A stretch of 64,000 nt of DNA from Calamus simplicifolius (GCA_900491605.1 UESW01004565.1:308802-372801), one strand, 5' to 3'; numbered from the stretch's first letter, positions 9,660 to 21,717 are shown. Translations and numbers: made by a program. Notes: generated by a model from the letters alone, not told the origin.

Positions 9660-12600
9660 AGAGCTTAGCTCTTCAAGAAGAGAATGAAAGCATTAAATAT
9701 TGACAAGGCTAGAAACCCAAAGGATGCATACTTGAGATATTTGATAATGCGGATAGAAACACCAATGCGCAGCAGGCGTTCAAGTAGAATCATGCTGGCC
9801 CCAGATGCAAATGTAGCCACTAGGAAGGAGTAACAAATCTTGAGGTGGACACTGTGGGCCTATCTTGTTTGATCACCCTTGAATCCAGCAAGAATACCTA
9901 TGATTCCAGCACTAGCTATGCTGGTTGAGAAGTAAGAAAATTTTAAGACACTCTTTCTCTCTTCTTCTTCTAGTTCCAAGTCTCTATCTCTCTTCTCTAT
10001 GACCATTTGATCCATCCTTTCAAGAGAAAAAGGTGGCTTTAGTTTCAGACTAGTAATAAAATAAAAAGAACAATAATAATAGAGCATCAATAAGATGATA
10101 TAAGTTGGTGGAAATGTTAGATAAAAATTCAACTTGAATGTAATAGAAAAAAATAAAAATTGGTTTTTTTCTCATTATAATCCCAAGTATCTGTAGCAAT
10201 CTAACTTTAGATGGGTAAGCGCAAACTTTTCTCTACCAAAAAAAACCAAACTTCAATCTAACAAAAAAGGTATCTGGCTGCCAATCAACTAAAGATACAA
10301 AGAACCTTTAATCCAATCTTTTTATGACAAAATCCATATTACTTTAGCAAAGGTTGAATGTGAAAACTTAATTTGAGAATCTCAAGACTCCCTTTCAGCT
10401 CTAAAACTAGAAGACATCATGGTATACAATATTTTAATGACATTACATGTAAAAATGCCCTACATGCAGATATTCGGGTGCCTTATATCACCATTGTCTA
10501 TTGCTAGAATCAAAATAGCATATATAGAATTGCCTATATTTTTTTTAAAACTTGTTATAAAGCATCATCATGGATGGTTGCAAGTTGGACAATAGGCTAT
10601 AATTTGGCTAGATAGGAAAAAAAAATTAAGAAACATTCAAAAACAAATTCAAAAAATTTGATATCCACAATAATATTTCTTATAAAAACATGAACAAGGA
10701 AATAACAACTAACAAATTATCTAAGCAATCAAGTAACTAGTCATCAGCACCTAAAATTTCAATTATTTTTTGAATAGTTGCAATATGCTTGTAATCAAAT
10801 AATTTTTTTTACAATTTAGAGAATGAAATGGAAAAAATTCTAAATAATTCAAAAGTGTCTTAACATTCTAGAGAAAATTGTTATTGTTGTGGGGTAACTT
10901 GACTTGGACCATTGACATAGTGAGACTTCTAATATGGTACAACATCCGTCACTCACGATGATACTTGCTCAACCTCCTCCAATGCAACCGACCTACCAAA
11001 GTAATCAACACCTTTTATAACTACCTCTGAAGTCCCATTGATCCTCAAGCCATACTATCATCTGCTCAACGCACAGCATACGTGGAGCATTGAGTGTGGA
11101 GCATTGAGTGATCACTTAGGCACAGATCCCTCTTTCCTTCACTCTTTCTCAAGACGATAAATACAATCATCAATACTCAGGTGAAGAGCTTCAAGCCCTT
11201 TGGATCTCTCTCAATTTTACTTTAAGATAGAAGAGGTCACTTTATCTTACTAAACCTTGAAGCTCTTGCACAAGGGAGCTCGGAGGCACACCATGTTCTT
11301 ATCTTGACCGACTTGAGTATCAGAGGCATTTTTGCCCTCTAATCACCTCCCTCTATGTGTAGATCACACCAAAGAAGCAAGGCGAATGAGTTATTTAGAT
11401 GTTTCCCTCTCACCTCAAGCCACAAGTTGAGGTAAGGTATAAACAATACCCATCTATGTTCCACCGGGCAACAAGCAAGAAGATGGTGGAATGTACACCA
11501 AGCATAATCACCAATTTAGTTGTATTGACAAGATCAAAATTGGTAGAAAGAAATATTGCATATAGTTTTTGAAATGAGGTTTAGAGGTCTCCAAAGATTT
11601 CCATCACTCCGTCTAAGTCTATGGGAGAGAGAGTTCAAGAATATGGTATCTAATTAATAATGCTTTAAGAAAACATTTATATTGAGGTGCTACACATATA
11701 CACACTTACATGCATGCATATAAATGTACACACAAACCCACACACATGTTCCTTTATGAGCTTATGAGCTTGGTTTGTTATTAAACGCCTATGAACTTGA
11801 TAGGCACTGAATATGGAATTGAGTTAAACTTCATTTTAATATCAAATACATGATTTTTGTTATTAAATAATAATGTAAGTGTATTTAACTATACTTTCAC
11901 ACTTATACATGCACATATAATGCCAATGATCATTTGCTTAAAAACTATTGCCAAGCTACTACTAAGCAAGACTAAAAAACTTTGATATCTAGGCTTCCAA
12001 TATACCATTTATCACCTAATAACCCAAGAAACCATTTATGATAGTAGCAAACTAGACCTTATCCTACCAATAGTCCATCCCAAATCAGCCATGATTAATT
12101 TGGTTCTTATCGTATTCGATCAGCGCTTAGATACAAACTACAACATGCTAGAATACACATATGCATGCATGCACACACCCACCCACCCATACATACCCAT
12201 ACACCAAACAAACATACGCATGCATGTATATGCATGCACCCGGAATATTTATTAAAAGATGATGCTCTACAAACATACTAAGAAGGCACTTGGTTCATGC
12301 ATTGTATGATTTCATATTAGCATCACATTATCAGGAATGTAAATCTTAGATTTCACATGCCTGAATATACAGGATATCCACATTTGGTCAGCCACTGCTT
12401 CCTCGTTGTCCTCTTCGCCGACAATCACCTGCAGCTATCCGAAGAACTCAAGTCCAAAGAGAGAGCAGGGGTCCAAACGTACGTGAGACCTAAATTACCT
12501 CATGAACGCCTCCGTGGGATTCAAGGTCCCTTCGTTGTTCCTCCAAACATAGTTCTCTAGGCGTCTTCCGTTGGATCAAGGTCCCTGCGTTCTGGCCTCC

Positions 12601-13001
12601 AAAAATAATTCTCTCCATCGTCATGCGGTCCAGTTAAAATGGGTACCATGCCGTTGGACTCAAGATCCCTTTGTGCCGCTAGCCGGCGGCGGATTTGCCC
12701 AATATTTTGCCCAGCCACTGCTCTCTCGTCGTTGTTCTCTGCGCTGGTACTCACCTGCAGCTATCCGAAGAACTCAAGTCCAAAGAGAGAGCAGGAGGAG
12801 AGCTAGAGACGAGAAACTAAATTACCTCATCAACGCCATGAGAACCGTTCCCGCTTCTCTCGAGTGCCTCCTTCGGCAGCTAGTCCTTTTCGTACTGCAG
12901 CCCCACAATCTGAACTGGTATATAAAAAACCTCATATATGAAAGGAGATAGCTAGTTTGATAGCAAGGTTATACCTCGTAATCTTTCAGGCTAGTTTCCA
13001 T
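9660..13001 (-). pseudogene. Membrane-protein pseudogene, copy A
   Basis: Exon-by-exon homologue of the gene at 44774-49470, same strand. Exon 1 is at 12975-13001 (METSLKDYE), exon 2 at 12826-12909, exon 3 at about 12499-12754, only the first part of exon 4 at about 12380-12435, and the last exon at about 9660-10017. Lesions visible against copy B: a CAG-to-TAG stop in exon 2 near 12880; a 1-bp deletion in exon 3 near 12574 that shifts the frame; loss of most of exon 4 (B has about 1.1 kb more here); a 2-bp deletion at the start of the last exon near 9985 that creates a stop in the spliced frame; and an AAG-to-TAG stop near 9863. Splice sites are largely kept. Non-functional as read. Confidence 0.8.
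12163..12240. repeat. CA/CCCA-rich microsatellite
   Basis: Interrupted CACACCCACCCACC and ATGCATGCATG tracts in the large intron of copy A. The counterpart in copy B (47515-47600) has more CCCA units. Confidence 0.6.
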
Positions 13002-13740
13002 CCTGGCGGAGGTGATGGCAATGGAAACAAGAACTTGTAGAACTACAGCGAACAAGAAGGAATCCCTGGCTTGGAGCTAGTAGCAGCGAGTATAGGTTGT
13101 ATGTAGAATTTCATACGTGAATTTGTGCTCTCTATAGACTACATAGAAGATGGAGAGGAGCAGTCTTTTATTTTTCTGTTTTTAGGAAAGATGAGATGAG
13201 GGGCCGATGAAGCAATCATTTTATTTTGTTTTTTCGAGGAAAGATGAGGCGCCGGTTAAGTTGCCTTGGCTGCTCGCCGGGGTTGACGTCGCTACCTTGG
13301 AAGCTCGCCCGCGTTGACGTACACGCCAACCAATGCGTTCCTTAGTAAAGTAATATAATAAAATCAACAACCTCATATTACAAGGAACGGTCTACGTTAG
13401 CGCAGCCAGAAACCGCCAAAAGTTGGTGCCGTAAATAACGCAAAAAGTAAGGTCAATTTCATGCAACTTTTATAATTACTATAAGAACAGCAACTATACT
13501 TCTATCCCCGGGCATGTTTGAGAAAGATTGAGTAATACTTTTAGGATTTTCTCTTAATCTATGCAGGATGGTCACGGTTTTTATCTCTTATTATAAGACA
13601 TTATCTTTTGTCAATTTTTGAGGGTAGGCTTGGCATCTAGTCATTTTTTGACAGGAGAGAGACGTTGACGACTAGGCATGCCTTTAATTTTTGCTTGATC
13701 CATATTGTTTATGGAGCTCCTTCATGAGGGCCAAGTATGG
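13002..13740. other. 5' flank of copy A and spacer
   Basis: Homology with the copy B flank continues to about 13360 (GCGTTCCTTAG versus GCGTTCCTTGC near 50020) and then stops. The rest may contain very decayed L1 sequence. No gene seen. Confidence 0.45.
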
Positions 13741-15210
13741 TGACTAGAACCCTTCCTCTATTTCTCAGTCTATTCATGGGCACTCCTTTTTTGTAAAGAG
13801 GTTTGTCGGTATACTCCAGCTATTATGAACCTCACCTCCTGGATGATTGGAAATGGGACTTCGGTGAATATTACTCAGGATGCGTGGATAGCGGATCTTC
13901 CCCTATCTCGGTGGCCAGCCTTCATCAGCTCGGACATCCTCATGGCATGCGGGTCAGTGATTTATTTTCCATAGATCGCCCTGCTTGGTCCTTCTCGAGG
14001 GTGTCCAGTTTTTTTGGGGAGGAGCTTTGTCGTCGTATTCTCTCCATTCCTCTCTGTCCGGGAGCCACTTCTGACACTAGGGTGTGGAAGCGATATTGCT
14101 TCTCTCAGGCTCCTCTTAGGGACCTCCTGTCTATTTGCTGTCCTCTTCCTCAGCAACCCATGGATCTGGATTGGGTTTGGCATTTTCTAGTGCACCCCAG
14201 AGTGAGGCTGTTTATATGGAAGTTGACATGGGATGTTCTTCCTATGTGCTCCCTTCTTTCTCGGCGAGGCTTGAGCATTCAACCTACATGTCTGTTATGT
14301 GGCTTTGAGATGGAGCCGTCTGACCATGCTATCTTCCATTGTGCTAGGGCAAGACAGATTTGGCAGATCTCTGGGGCTTGTCCTTGGGACTTTGGTACTG
14401 ATGTCCACCGTATCTTTTTTGAGACTGATGAAGCAGCAAGGTCCTTTATGGGCTTACATTGCGTATCAGATCTGGTTATTCCGGAACCGGATCCTATTTT
14501 CTGACATGATGGTTCCCTCCGGCAGAGTTGTCAGGATGGTTGTCTTCCTTTCAGCTGAGTATGCTCTTCATCATAGTTCTCTTGATTTGCGAACCCTGAC
14601 CTCTGGGTCTCCCCTGCTGCTTTGACAGTGAATCGGCATACAGTTTTTATTTCCTGTGAGCCCTCTCCTTTAGGGTTTGTTAAAATCAACTTTGATGAGA
14701 GTATCCGCGACAGATGTGCTGGTGCAGCTTTTGTCATTCGTGGCATGGATGGTAGGATGCTAGCGGCAGGAGGGCTTGGCTTACTTGACTTATCTGTGCC
14801 TCTTGCCGAGCTGCATGCGGCTTGGATTGGTATTTCTTATGTCATTCGGTCCCTGGGAGTCCGAACTATTATCATTGAAGGTGACTCTATTACGGTTGTT
14901 CGGTGGATCAAGCAAGAGCCCAATTCTCTTTTGCCTTCTATCCCCTTGATGTATGACATCCGCTCTACTATCTCAAAAGCTCGTCATGTCCATATTCAGC
15001 ACATCTACCGCGAGGCCAATGTTGTTGCTGATTGGATTGCAGGATGTATGGCTTCTCATTCTGGTGTTTGGAGCTGGAAGCAGGGTGATCCTTGCCCTAT
15101 TATCCTTACTCAGTTATTGCATGTTGATATGTCGGGTGTAACCTATCCTAGGATGGTATAATCATCTGTTTGTACCAAAAATAAAAAAATAAATAAAAAA
15201 CAGCAACTCG
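13741..15210 (+). mobile_element. L1-type LINE, 3' end (zf-RVT and RNase H)
   Basis: The C-terminal end of a plant L1 ORF2. A frame near 13840-13950 shows the usual post-RT linker (WIADLPLSRWP). After a frameshift, 13950-14420 encodes the zinc-binding zf-RVT domain (RLFIWKLTWDVLP, CLLCGFEMEPSDHAIFHC). A further shift leads to an open RNase H domain at 14622-15161 with FVKINFDES, LEGDS-like IIEGDSITVV and HIYREANVVADWIA. The stop is followed by an A-rich tail (TACCAAAAATAAAAAAATAAATAAAAAA) ending near 15201. 5'-truncated and frameshifted, but the RNase H portion is intact. Two relatives lie at 20620-20923 and 21073-21717. Confidence 0.87.
14622..15161 (+). CDS. RNase H domain of L1 LINE (open fragment)
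   Basis: A 179-residue open frame starting at an ordinary internal codon. It belongs to the RVT_3-type RNase H fold found at the C-terminus of plant L1 ORF2, which removes RNA from the RNA/DNA hybrid during retrotransposition. Acidic positions are seen in INFDES, AELHA and IIEGDS, with the later YREANVVAD region. Not an independent gene: it continues from zf-RVT in another frame and ends just before the A-rich tail. Confidence 0.7.
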   Translation: MTVNRHTVFISCEPSPLGFVKINFDESIRDRCAGAAFVIRGMDGRMLAAGGLGLLDLSVPLAELHAAWIGISYVIRSLGVRTIIIEGDSITVVRWIKQEPNSLLPSIPLMYDIRSTISKARHVHIQHIYREANVVADWIAGCMASHSGVWSWKQGDPCPIILTQLLHVDMSGVTYPRMV

Positions 15211-16083
15211 AAAGCTTCTAAATACACAGTAAAAATACTTTCTATACCCCTAAATTTTTTTTAATTTTTTTTAAAAAATTATTTTTTAAACTATCCTTAA
15301 ATTCTTATCCCCTTGTACTTTCGCTCTGGCGCCCCTTCCTCTCCCAACCCGCGTTCGCTCCGACAGCTTCCCTTTTTCAGCATCGACTTTTCTTCTTGGC
15401 TTGATTGATCCAGACCCCTCGAGCACCAGGGCAAGAGAAAGTTGAAAAAGGAGGTCGATGCTCGAGAAGGGGAGGGGGCCACCAAAACAAATAGGAGGGG
15501 AGCTCGGGAGGACCGTTGGAGCAAATGGAAGGGAAGGAGAGCGGAAAAGGGGAGTCAATGTCGAAGGTGAGCCGCTGGAATGAACAGGAAAGGGGGGAAG
15601 CCGAAAAAGCCGTCGGAGCGAACAGATGGGGGAAGCCGGAGGGAGCTGCCGAAGCGAATGAGGAAGGCGGGGGAAGCTGTGAAAGAGGGGCGCTAGAGGG
15701 AATGGGGCACAGAAGCGAACGGGGAAGGGGAGGCTGCGAAACGAATGGGGGAGGCAGGGGAAGCCAGGGAGGGGGCCACTGAAGGGAATAGGTGCACAGG
15801 AGCGAACCGAAAAGGAGGAGGGGCAAGGGTTTTAAGAAGAAAAATCGATTATTCCTATTTTTTTATCTTCTTTCAAATAAAGTAACTTATAATCTTTCTC
15901 TTTCTTTCCTTTCCCTCCCCTCTATTCTCTTCCATCCAAACAGACCCTTGGTAGTTACACAGCAACTCAAGGGTAAAATGGATTCCACAGTTCCAAAAAT
16001 AATTTCAACCTTCTTGGCCGGGTCCGGCTCTCATCTTCGGTTTCGTGCACCTTCCATCGCCCCTCCGCATCCTCCTCTCTGGC
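15211..16083. other. GC-skewed spacer, no supported gene
   Basis: From 15300 to 15830 the plus strand is purine-rich (GGGGAAG/GGAGG) and opens spurious frames on both strands at once. None has a domain. The word CATCCAAACAGACCCTTGG at 15934-15952, read in reverse (GGGTCTGTTTGGATG), resembles the termini of some plant DNA-transposon MITEs. I could not find a matching partner end. Confidence 0.4.
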
Positions 16084-16380
16084 TAGAGGTGGGCACTGGG
16101 TCGTACCGCCCATGGCATGGCACGGTCCAAGCTCAGATGGACCGTACCAAGCACGGCCCGGTACTGCTACAGTACCAAAATTTTTTTTGTTGGTCCAGCA
16201 CGGCACGGCCCATGATGGGCCTGGACCGGCCTGCTGTGCCGTGCTGGCACGGCCCACCTGGGCCGGCATAGCCTATCTAGGCCGTGCCTGGCACGGCCCA
16301 GGTGGGCCATGCCAGGCCTGGGCCGTGCCTGGCATGGCCCACCTGGGGCCTGGCCCGTACACAGCTCAAATAAAAAAATT
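16084..16380. repeat. GGCACGGCCC palindrome-rich block, left of satellite
   Basis: Starts TAGAGGTGGGCA, a form common at hAT-type transposon ends. It is filled with overlapping inverted words (GGCACGGCCCA / TGGGCCGTGCC). The best hairpin is 16298-16346. Related sequence in inverted sense lies at 18600-18850 (GCCGTGCCATGACACGGCCC, CTGAGCCGTACCGTCC). The two blocks bracket the satellite and may be ends of one non-autonomous DNA transposon. The right terminus is not clear, so the element call is tentative. Confidence 0.45.
16298..16346. repeat. Perfect 19-bp inverted repeat, 11-nt spacer
   Basis: Arms at 16298-16316 and 16328-16346 are exact reverse complements (CCAGGTGGGCCATGCCAGG and its complement). 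It can form a stable GC-rich hairpin. Confidence 0.85.
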
Positions 16381-16577
16381 GTAAAAAAATATTTTTTTGA
16401 TAAATTAAAAATTTATTAGGAATAAAGAAATTTATTAATATAAAGCTACCTTAATGGTGGGGGGTTTGGCATAGACCCCTACCAGTTTATTAATTTAAAA
16501 TCAAATGGTACAGAAGGGAGGGAGGCTAGCTGACCTCCAGAACATAATACAATAAGTAAAGAGAAAAATAGAAAGAT

Positions 16578-17603
16578 TGCAACTGTCGGATCATCACCGA
16601 TCGGATGGATCGCAACCATCGGATCGATCATCGCCGATCCGGATCATGGCATGGATCGTTCGCAACCATCGGATCATCTCCAATCGAATGGATTGCAACC
16701 GTCGGATTGATCATCACCGATCAGGATCATAGCTTGGATCGACTGCAACCGTCGGATCGTCTTCGATTAGATTGATCGCAACTATCGGATCGATCATCCC
16801 CGATCGGGATCATGGCTTGGATCGATTGCAACCATCGGATTGTCTTCGATCGGATTGATCGCAATGGTTCGATTGATCATCGTCGATCGGGATCATGGCT
16901 TGGATCGATCGCAACCGTTGGATCATCGCCGATCGGATGGATCGTAACTATCGAATCAATCATCCTCGATCGGGATCATTGCTTGAATCGATCGCAACCG
17001 TCGGATCATCTCCGATCGGATTGATCACAATGGTCCGATCGATCATCATTAATCGGGATCATGGCTTGGATCGATTGCAACCGTCGGATCATCGTCGATC
17101 GGATGGATCGCAACTATCGGATCAATCATCCCCGATCAGGATCATGGCTTGGATCGATCGCAACCGTCGGATCGTCTTCAATCGGATTGATTGCAACGGT
17201 CCGATCGATCATCGTCGATCGGGATCATGGCTTGGATCGATCGCAACCGTCAGATCATCGTCGATCGGATGGATCTTAACTATCGGATCGATCATCCCCG
17301 ATCAGGATCATGGTTTGGATCGATCGCAATCGTCGGATCATCTCCGATCGGATTGATCGCAACAGTCCGATCGATCATCACCGATCAGGATCATGGCTTG
17401 GATCGATTGCAACCATCAGATCATTACCGATCGGATGGATCGCAACCGTCAGATCGATCATCGTCGATTGGATCGTGGCTTGGATCAATCGCAACCATCG
17501 GATCATCGCCGATCGGATGGATCGCAACCGTTGGATCGATCATCGCCGATCGGGATCATGGCTTGGATCAATCGCAACCATCAGATCGTCTTCGATCAGA
17601 TTG
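16578..17603. repeat. 83-bp satellite array, first block
   Basis: Head-to-tail repeat with a strict 83-bp period: ATGGCTTGGATCGAT starts fall at 17061, 17144, 17227, 17310 and 17393. It has about 12 units. Each unit is a dimer of two related half-units built on GGATCGATCGCAACCGTCGG and CGATCATCCCCGATCGGG. It is rich in GATC and CGATCG. The apparent open frames are a by-product of the array, since 83 is not divisible by three and each frame rotates. Confidence 0.92.
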
Positions 17604-17690
17604 ATTTAAAATCAAAATGGTACAAAAGGGAGGGGGCTAGGCCTGACCTCCAAAACAAAATACAATAAGTAAGGAGCAAAAATAGAAAGA
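17604..17690. repeat. Duplicated array-flank sequence inside the satellite
   Basis: Closely matches the left flank at about 16493-16577 (AAAATCAAATGGTACA-AAGGGAGGG, ACAATAAGTAA, AAATAGAAAGAT). The satellite restarts immediately after it. This indicates a roughly 1.1-kb duplication of flank plus array. Confidence 0.85.
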
Positions 17691-18600
17691 TCGCAACCGT
17701 CGGATCATCGCCGATCGGATGGATCGCAACTATCGGATCGATCATCCCTGTTCGGGATCACGGCTTGGATCGATCGCAACTATCGGATCATCTCTAATCG
17801 GATTGATCGCAACGTCCAATCGATCATCATTGATCGGGATCATGGCTTGGATCGATCGCAACCGTCGAATCATCGCCGATCGGATGGATCACAACTATCG
17901 GATCGATTATCCCCGATCAGGATCATGGTTTGGATCAATCGCAACCGTCGGATCATCTCCGATCGGATCGATCGCAACGGTCCGATCGATCATCACCGAT
18001 AGGGATCATAGCTTGGATCGATCGCAACCGTTGGATCATCACCGATCAGATGGATCGCAACTATCGGATCGATCATCACCGATCGGGATCATGGCTTGGA
18101 TCAATCACAACCATCGAATCATCTCCGATCAGATTGATCGCAACTGTCCGATCGATCATCGCCGATCGGGATCATGGCTTGGATCGATTGCAACCGTCGA
18201 ATCGTCTCTGATCGGATGGATCGCAACTGTTTGATCGATCATTGCCGATCGGGATCATGGCTTGGATCGATCGCAACCGTCGGATCGTCTCCGATCGGAT
18301 TGATCGCAACGGTCCGATCGATCATCGTCGATCGGGATCATGGCTTGGATCTATCGTAACCATCGGATCATCGCCGATCAGATGGGTCGCAACTATTAGA
18401 TCGATCATCCCCGATCGGGATCATGGCTTGGATTGATCGCAACCGTCGGATCATCTCTGATCGGATTGATCGCAACCGTCGGATCGATCATCGCCGATCG
18501 GGATCATGGCATGGATCGATCGCAACCGTCGGATCGTCTCCGATCGGATCGATCACAATCGTTGGATCCATCATCGCCGATCGGGATCATGGCTTTAATC
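17691..18600. repeat. 83-bp satellite array, second block
   Basis: Same 83-bp unit as the first block, about 11 copies. Occasional 1-bp indels shift the register, for example around 17815. It ends at 18600, where palindromic sequence resumes. Confidence 0.9.
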
Positions 18601-18604
18601 AGCT

Positions 18605-18638
18605 GGCTGGTGCCTAGGCGCACGCCTAGGCACCAGCC
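18605..18638. repeat. Perfect 16-bp-arm hairpin with 2-nt loop
   Basis: GGCTGGTGCCTAGGCG, a CA loop, then the exact reverse complement. It sits directly at the right edge of the satellite. Confidence 0.88.
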
Positions 18639-19540
18639 GTGCCATGACACGGCCCAGAAGGGTCATTCTGGAGGATCGTGCTAGCATGACACGGCCCATA
18701 AAATGGCCCAGAAGAGCCGTTTTGGCACGATCCTGCTCGGTCGTACGTGCCGAAAATGGTCCATGACTCATTTCTTGATGGGTCACTGACCATGCTAAAT
18801 TTTTTTGGCATGATAAATCTGAGCCGTACCGTCCTATGCACGGCCGCTAAACCGCCAAGGTTCCTCCCCTTCCGACCAGCGATCCTTCCCGCTCAAGCCT
18901 TGCTCACGTCTCTCCGATTTTCCGCACATCCGCCAGCTCCTCCGTGCACTCCCTTCCCGCGCTGTGCTACTCTATCTCAATGAGCACCGTAAAGGTCCGG
19001 TGCGAAACGGAATCGCAGTTCAAGTCCGCCTCCACATGATTTTTTTTTATTTTTCCTACTCAACGCTAATTTCCATTGTGAATTTTCTTTTCTTTTTCCA
19101 CAAGGAGCACAGTTTAATATTACATATAATATAATTGTAAAGAATGGGAAAGGCCGACTAATGTGGCCTGTTGGCAATTTTTTTAATCCTGGGATAAACT
19201 TCATGGGATTTATGTAAAAACTTTATCGTTTTATATTAAAATATTGATTTAATTTTAAGTTATTATAAATTAGTTAATTTATATGGTAGAATAAAAATTA
19301 TAATATACAATATAAAATATATTTTTCATAATTTTATATTATATAAAATAATTTTAGACTTGGAAAGGCAAATAAGCATATTAAGTAAATATTGTATCAG
19401 CGAAAAATAGTAGTTTCATATTCAAATAGTTAAAATTAAGTACTTGTTATTATAATTTTTTTCATAATTTTAAATTAACTATTAATTAAATATATTAACT
19501 ACACATATTGACATTAATTTTATATTAAGTAAAATTGTTA
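18639..19540. other. Right palindromic block and AT-rich spacer
   Basis: 18639-18850 continues the ACACGGCCC-type sequence. 18850-19010 is GC-rich without a convincing gene. 19020-19540 is strongly AT-rich. No supported feature. Confidence 0.4.
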
Positions 19541-20619
19541 TAAATTTGGTCTTAGGTCAAGCTGATTGGAATGGATCCAACCAAATTAGGGATCAATCGG
19601 TCCAATTGACCTTCAATTGGGAATGGGTCCAATCTAATTAGGAATATGTCTTACCAAATAAGGAATCAATTAGTTGAATTGCAGGTCAACCGATTCAATT
19701 GAATCAATTGACCTCTAATTGGACACCAAACCAATTGATGACTAATGGGACACGAATCATCCCTTAATTGGATCGAAGACAATCCTAATTGGATTAGTTC
19801 CAATCAATCCAATTGACTCCTAATTGGAAGAGGTTCGACCCTAGTTAAGCTCAATCAACTAGACTAGATGTCCAACCAAATTGGTGGTTCATTGGTCTAA
19901 CTGACCCCTAATTAGGAATGGGTCTAATCCAATTAAGGGTTATAAATTAGTCCAATTAAAAGGATGGGGCTAGCTTAATTAGAGGATGATTTATGTCTAA
20001 TTGGGAGTCAATTAGTCCAATTAGGGGATGAGTCCGGTTCAATTGGGAGTCAATTCATCCAATTAAAGGATGGTTGGTGTCCAATTGGAGGTTAATCAAT
20101 CTAATTAGGTATGGCTCCCACCTAATTAGAGACAATATGTCCAATTGGAGGATGAACCATCCCCAATTGGACCAATTGACCCTAATTCAGCTGAACAAAT
20201 TTCCAATCCAATCGATTGACCTCCAATTGGATATAAAACCAATAAATCTGAATGAAAAAAAAAAAAAAAGGATTCATGTGTTTGACCCTAACTAGTTTGA
20301 ACTACATCTTTGTTGTCGTTATTGTTAACCTTTAATTGAATACAAATCATCCTCTAATTAGACCAATTGACCCTTAATTGAGCTGGCTTATTCCTAATTT
20401 GTTTGATTCATCCCAGTTAGACACGAATCATCCTCTTAACTATACCAGTTGAACCTATTCCCAATTAGATTTATTGACCTCTAAAGACTTAAACTATTCC
20501 TCAATTGGGCTGAACCCATTCATAATTCAATCAATTAACCCTAATTAGAGATGAACCATCTCCTAATTGGATCAATTGACTCCTATTGGGCTGAATCCAT
20601 TTCTAGGTCAATCCTCTAG

Positions 20620-20923
20620 TCCCTTTTTTTTTTTTTTTTTTGAGTGCACGGCCATCAAACAAGTCTTGTATGAATTAGTTCAGATACATTAGAATACAAA
20701 ATTTGCATCAAAACGGGAGGACATAGATCACCCAGCATCCATAGCCAATGTCCAGAGTGCTGAGCAACAGGAGCTGCCACCCAGTCAATTGCCGAGTTGG
20801 CTTCACGGAAAATATAACATATCTGGGCTGAAACCATTTTCTAAAGAATAGACCAGGTGTCCCGAAGAATCGAATTGTGGGGGGCAGCAGGAACATCCTC
20901 CTTCCGTAACCACCTAATAACCG
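20620..20923 (-). mobile_element. L1 LINE 3' fragment, minus strand
   Basis: A 5'-truncated insertion read on the minus strand. It has the end of an RNase H domain (ICYIFREANSAIDWVA, then HSGHWLWMLGDLCPP), similar to the L1 at 14622-15161, followed by its poly(A), seen as the T run at 20624-20641. No clear target duplication was found in this repetitive background. Confidence 0.78.
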
Positions 20924-21072
20924 TTAATTGGACACGAACCATCCCAAAAGGACTAATTAACCCCAAATAGACTGATTGACCTCTAATTGTATATGAATCA
21001 TCCCTTAATTGAATTAATTGACCCTTAATTGAGTTGGATGCATTTTCAATCCAATCAATTAACCCTCAATTG

Positions 21073-21717
21073 TCCTTATCTACTTAGTACATTTCCCAGC
21101 GTTTGGCTCGTTATTGTGATAGCCCTGATCCTTGGGGTTCCCTGCTGCCCCGGCAACGCACCGACGTACGGTCTTTATTTCTTGGGAACCCCCTCCTTCA
21201 GGGTTTGTCAAATCAATTTTGATGGGAGTGTTCGTGGTAGATCTACGGATTAGGTTATGTCATTCGGAGATCTGATGGAGCTATGCTGTCTGTCGATGGA
21301 TTTAGTCTCCTGGATTCCTCTATGCCGCTTGCGGAGCTTTACGCTGCTTGGGCGGGGGTTTCCTGTGCTATTCGCAGTCTCGGCACCCGTCGTATTATCC
21401 TTGAGGGGGATGCCCTCACCGTGATTCGGTGGCTTTGTCAGGATCATTGTAACCAATTGCCAACCAACCCTTTGATCTTAGATATTTGATCTCTCCTCTA
21501 TGGGGTTTATAGCATCCAGATCTGTCATACATATAGGAAAGCCAATTCTGCGGCTGATTGGATTGCCGCTAGGATGGCCGACCATTCTGGATTTTAGCGT
21601 TGGCAGCTCGGCGACCGTTGTCCTCCTATCCTTACCCAACTTTTGTATTCTGATAGATTAGGCTTGAGTCACCTTAAATTGGTGTGATCACCCGACTGTA
21701 TCAAAAAAAAAAAAAAA
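21073..21717 (+). mobile_element. L1 LINE 3' fragment, plus strand, with TSD
   Basis: A 5'-truncated L1 with RNase H domain pieces (FRVCQINFDGSVRGRS, then PLAELYAAWAGVSCAIRSLG, ILEGDALTVIRWL). Stops and a frameshift near 21250 and 21488 break it. It ends in an A run at 21703-21717. A 14-bp direct repeat TTAACCCTCAATTG is seen at 21059-21072 and 21718-21731. Because the host repeat contains similar words, the duplication is likely but not fully independent evidence. Confidence 0.82.

Noticed and set aside
15286..15826. Long frames on both strands in purine-rich DNA
   Set aside because: Low complexity, overlapping in several phases, no domain, and no promoter or splice signals seen.
16812..18617. 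Many overlapping open frames of 60-170 residues rich in DRDHGLDRSQPSD-like repeats
   Set aside because: They are translations of the 83-bp satellite. The period is not a multiple of three, frames overlap on the same strand, and no domain is present.
16084..18850. A complete hAT transposon
   Set aside because: The left end TAGAGGTGGGCA fits, but no matching right terminus or 8-bp duplication was found and no transposase is present. Kept only as a tentative remark.
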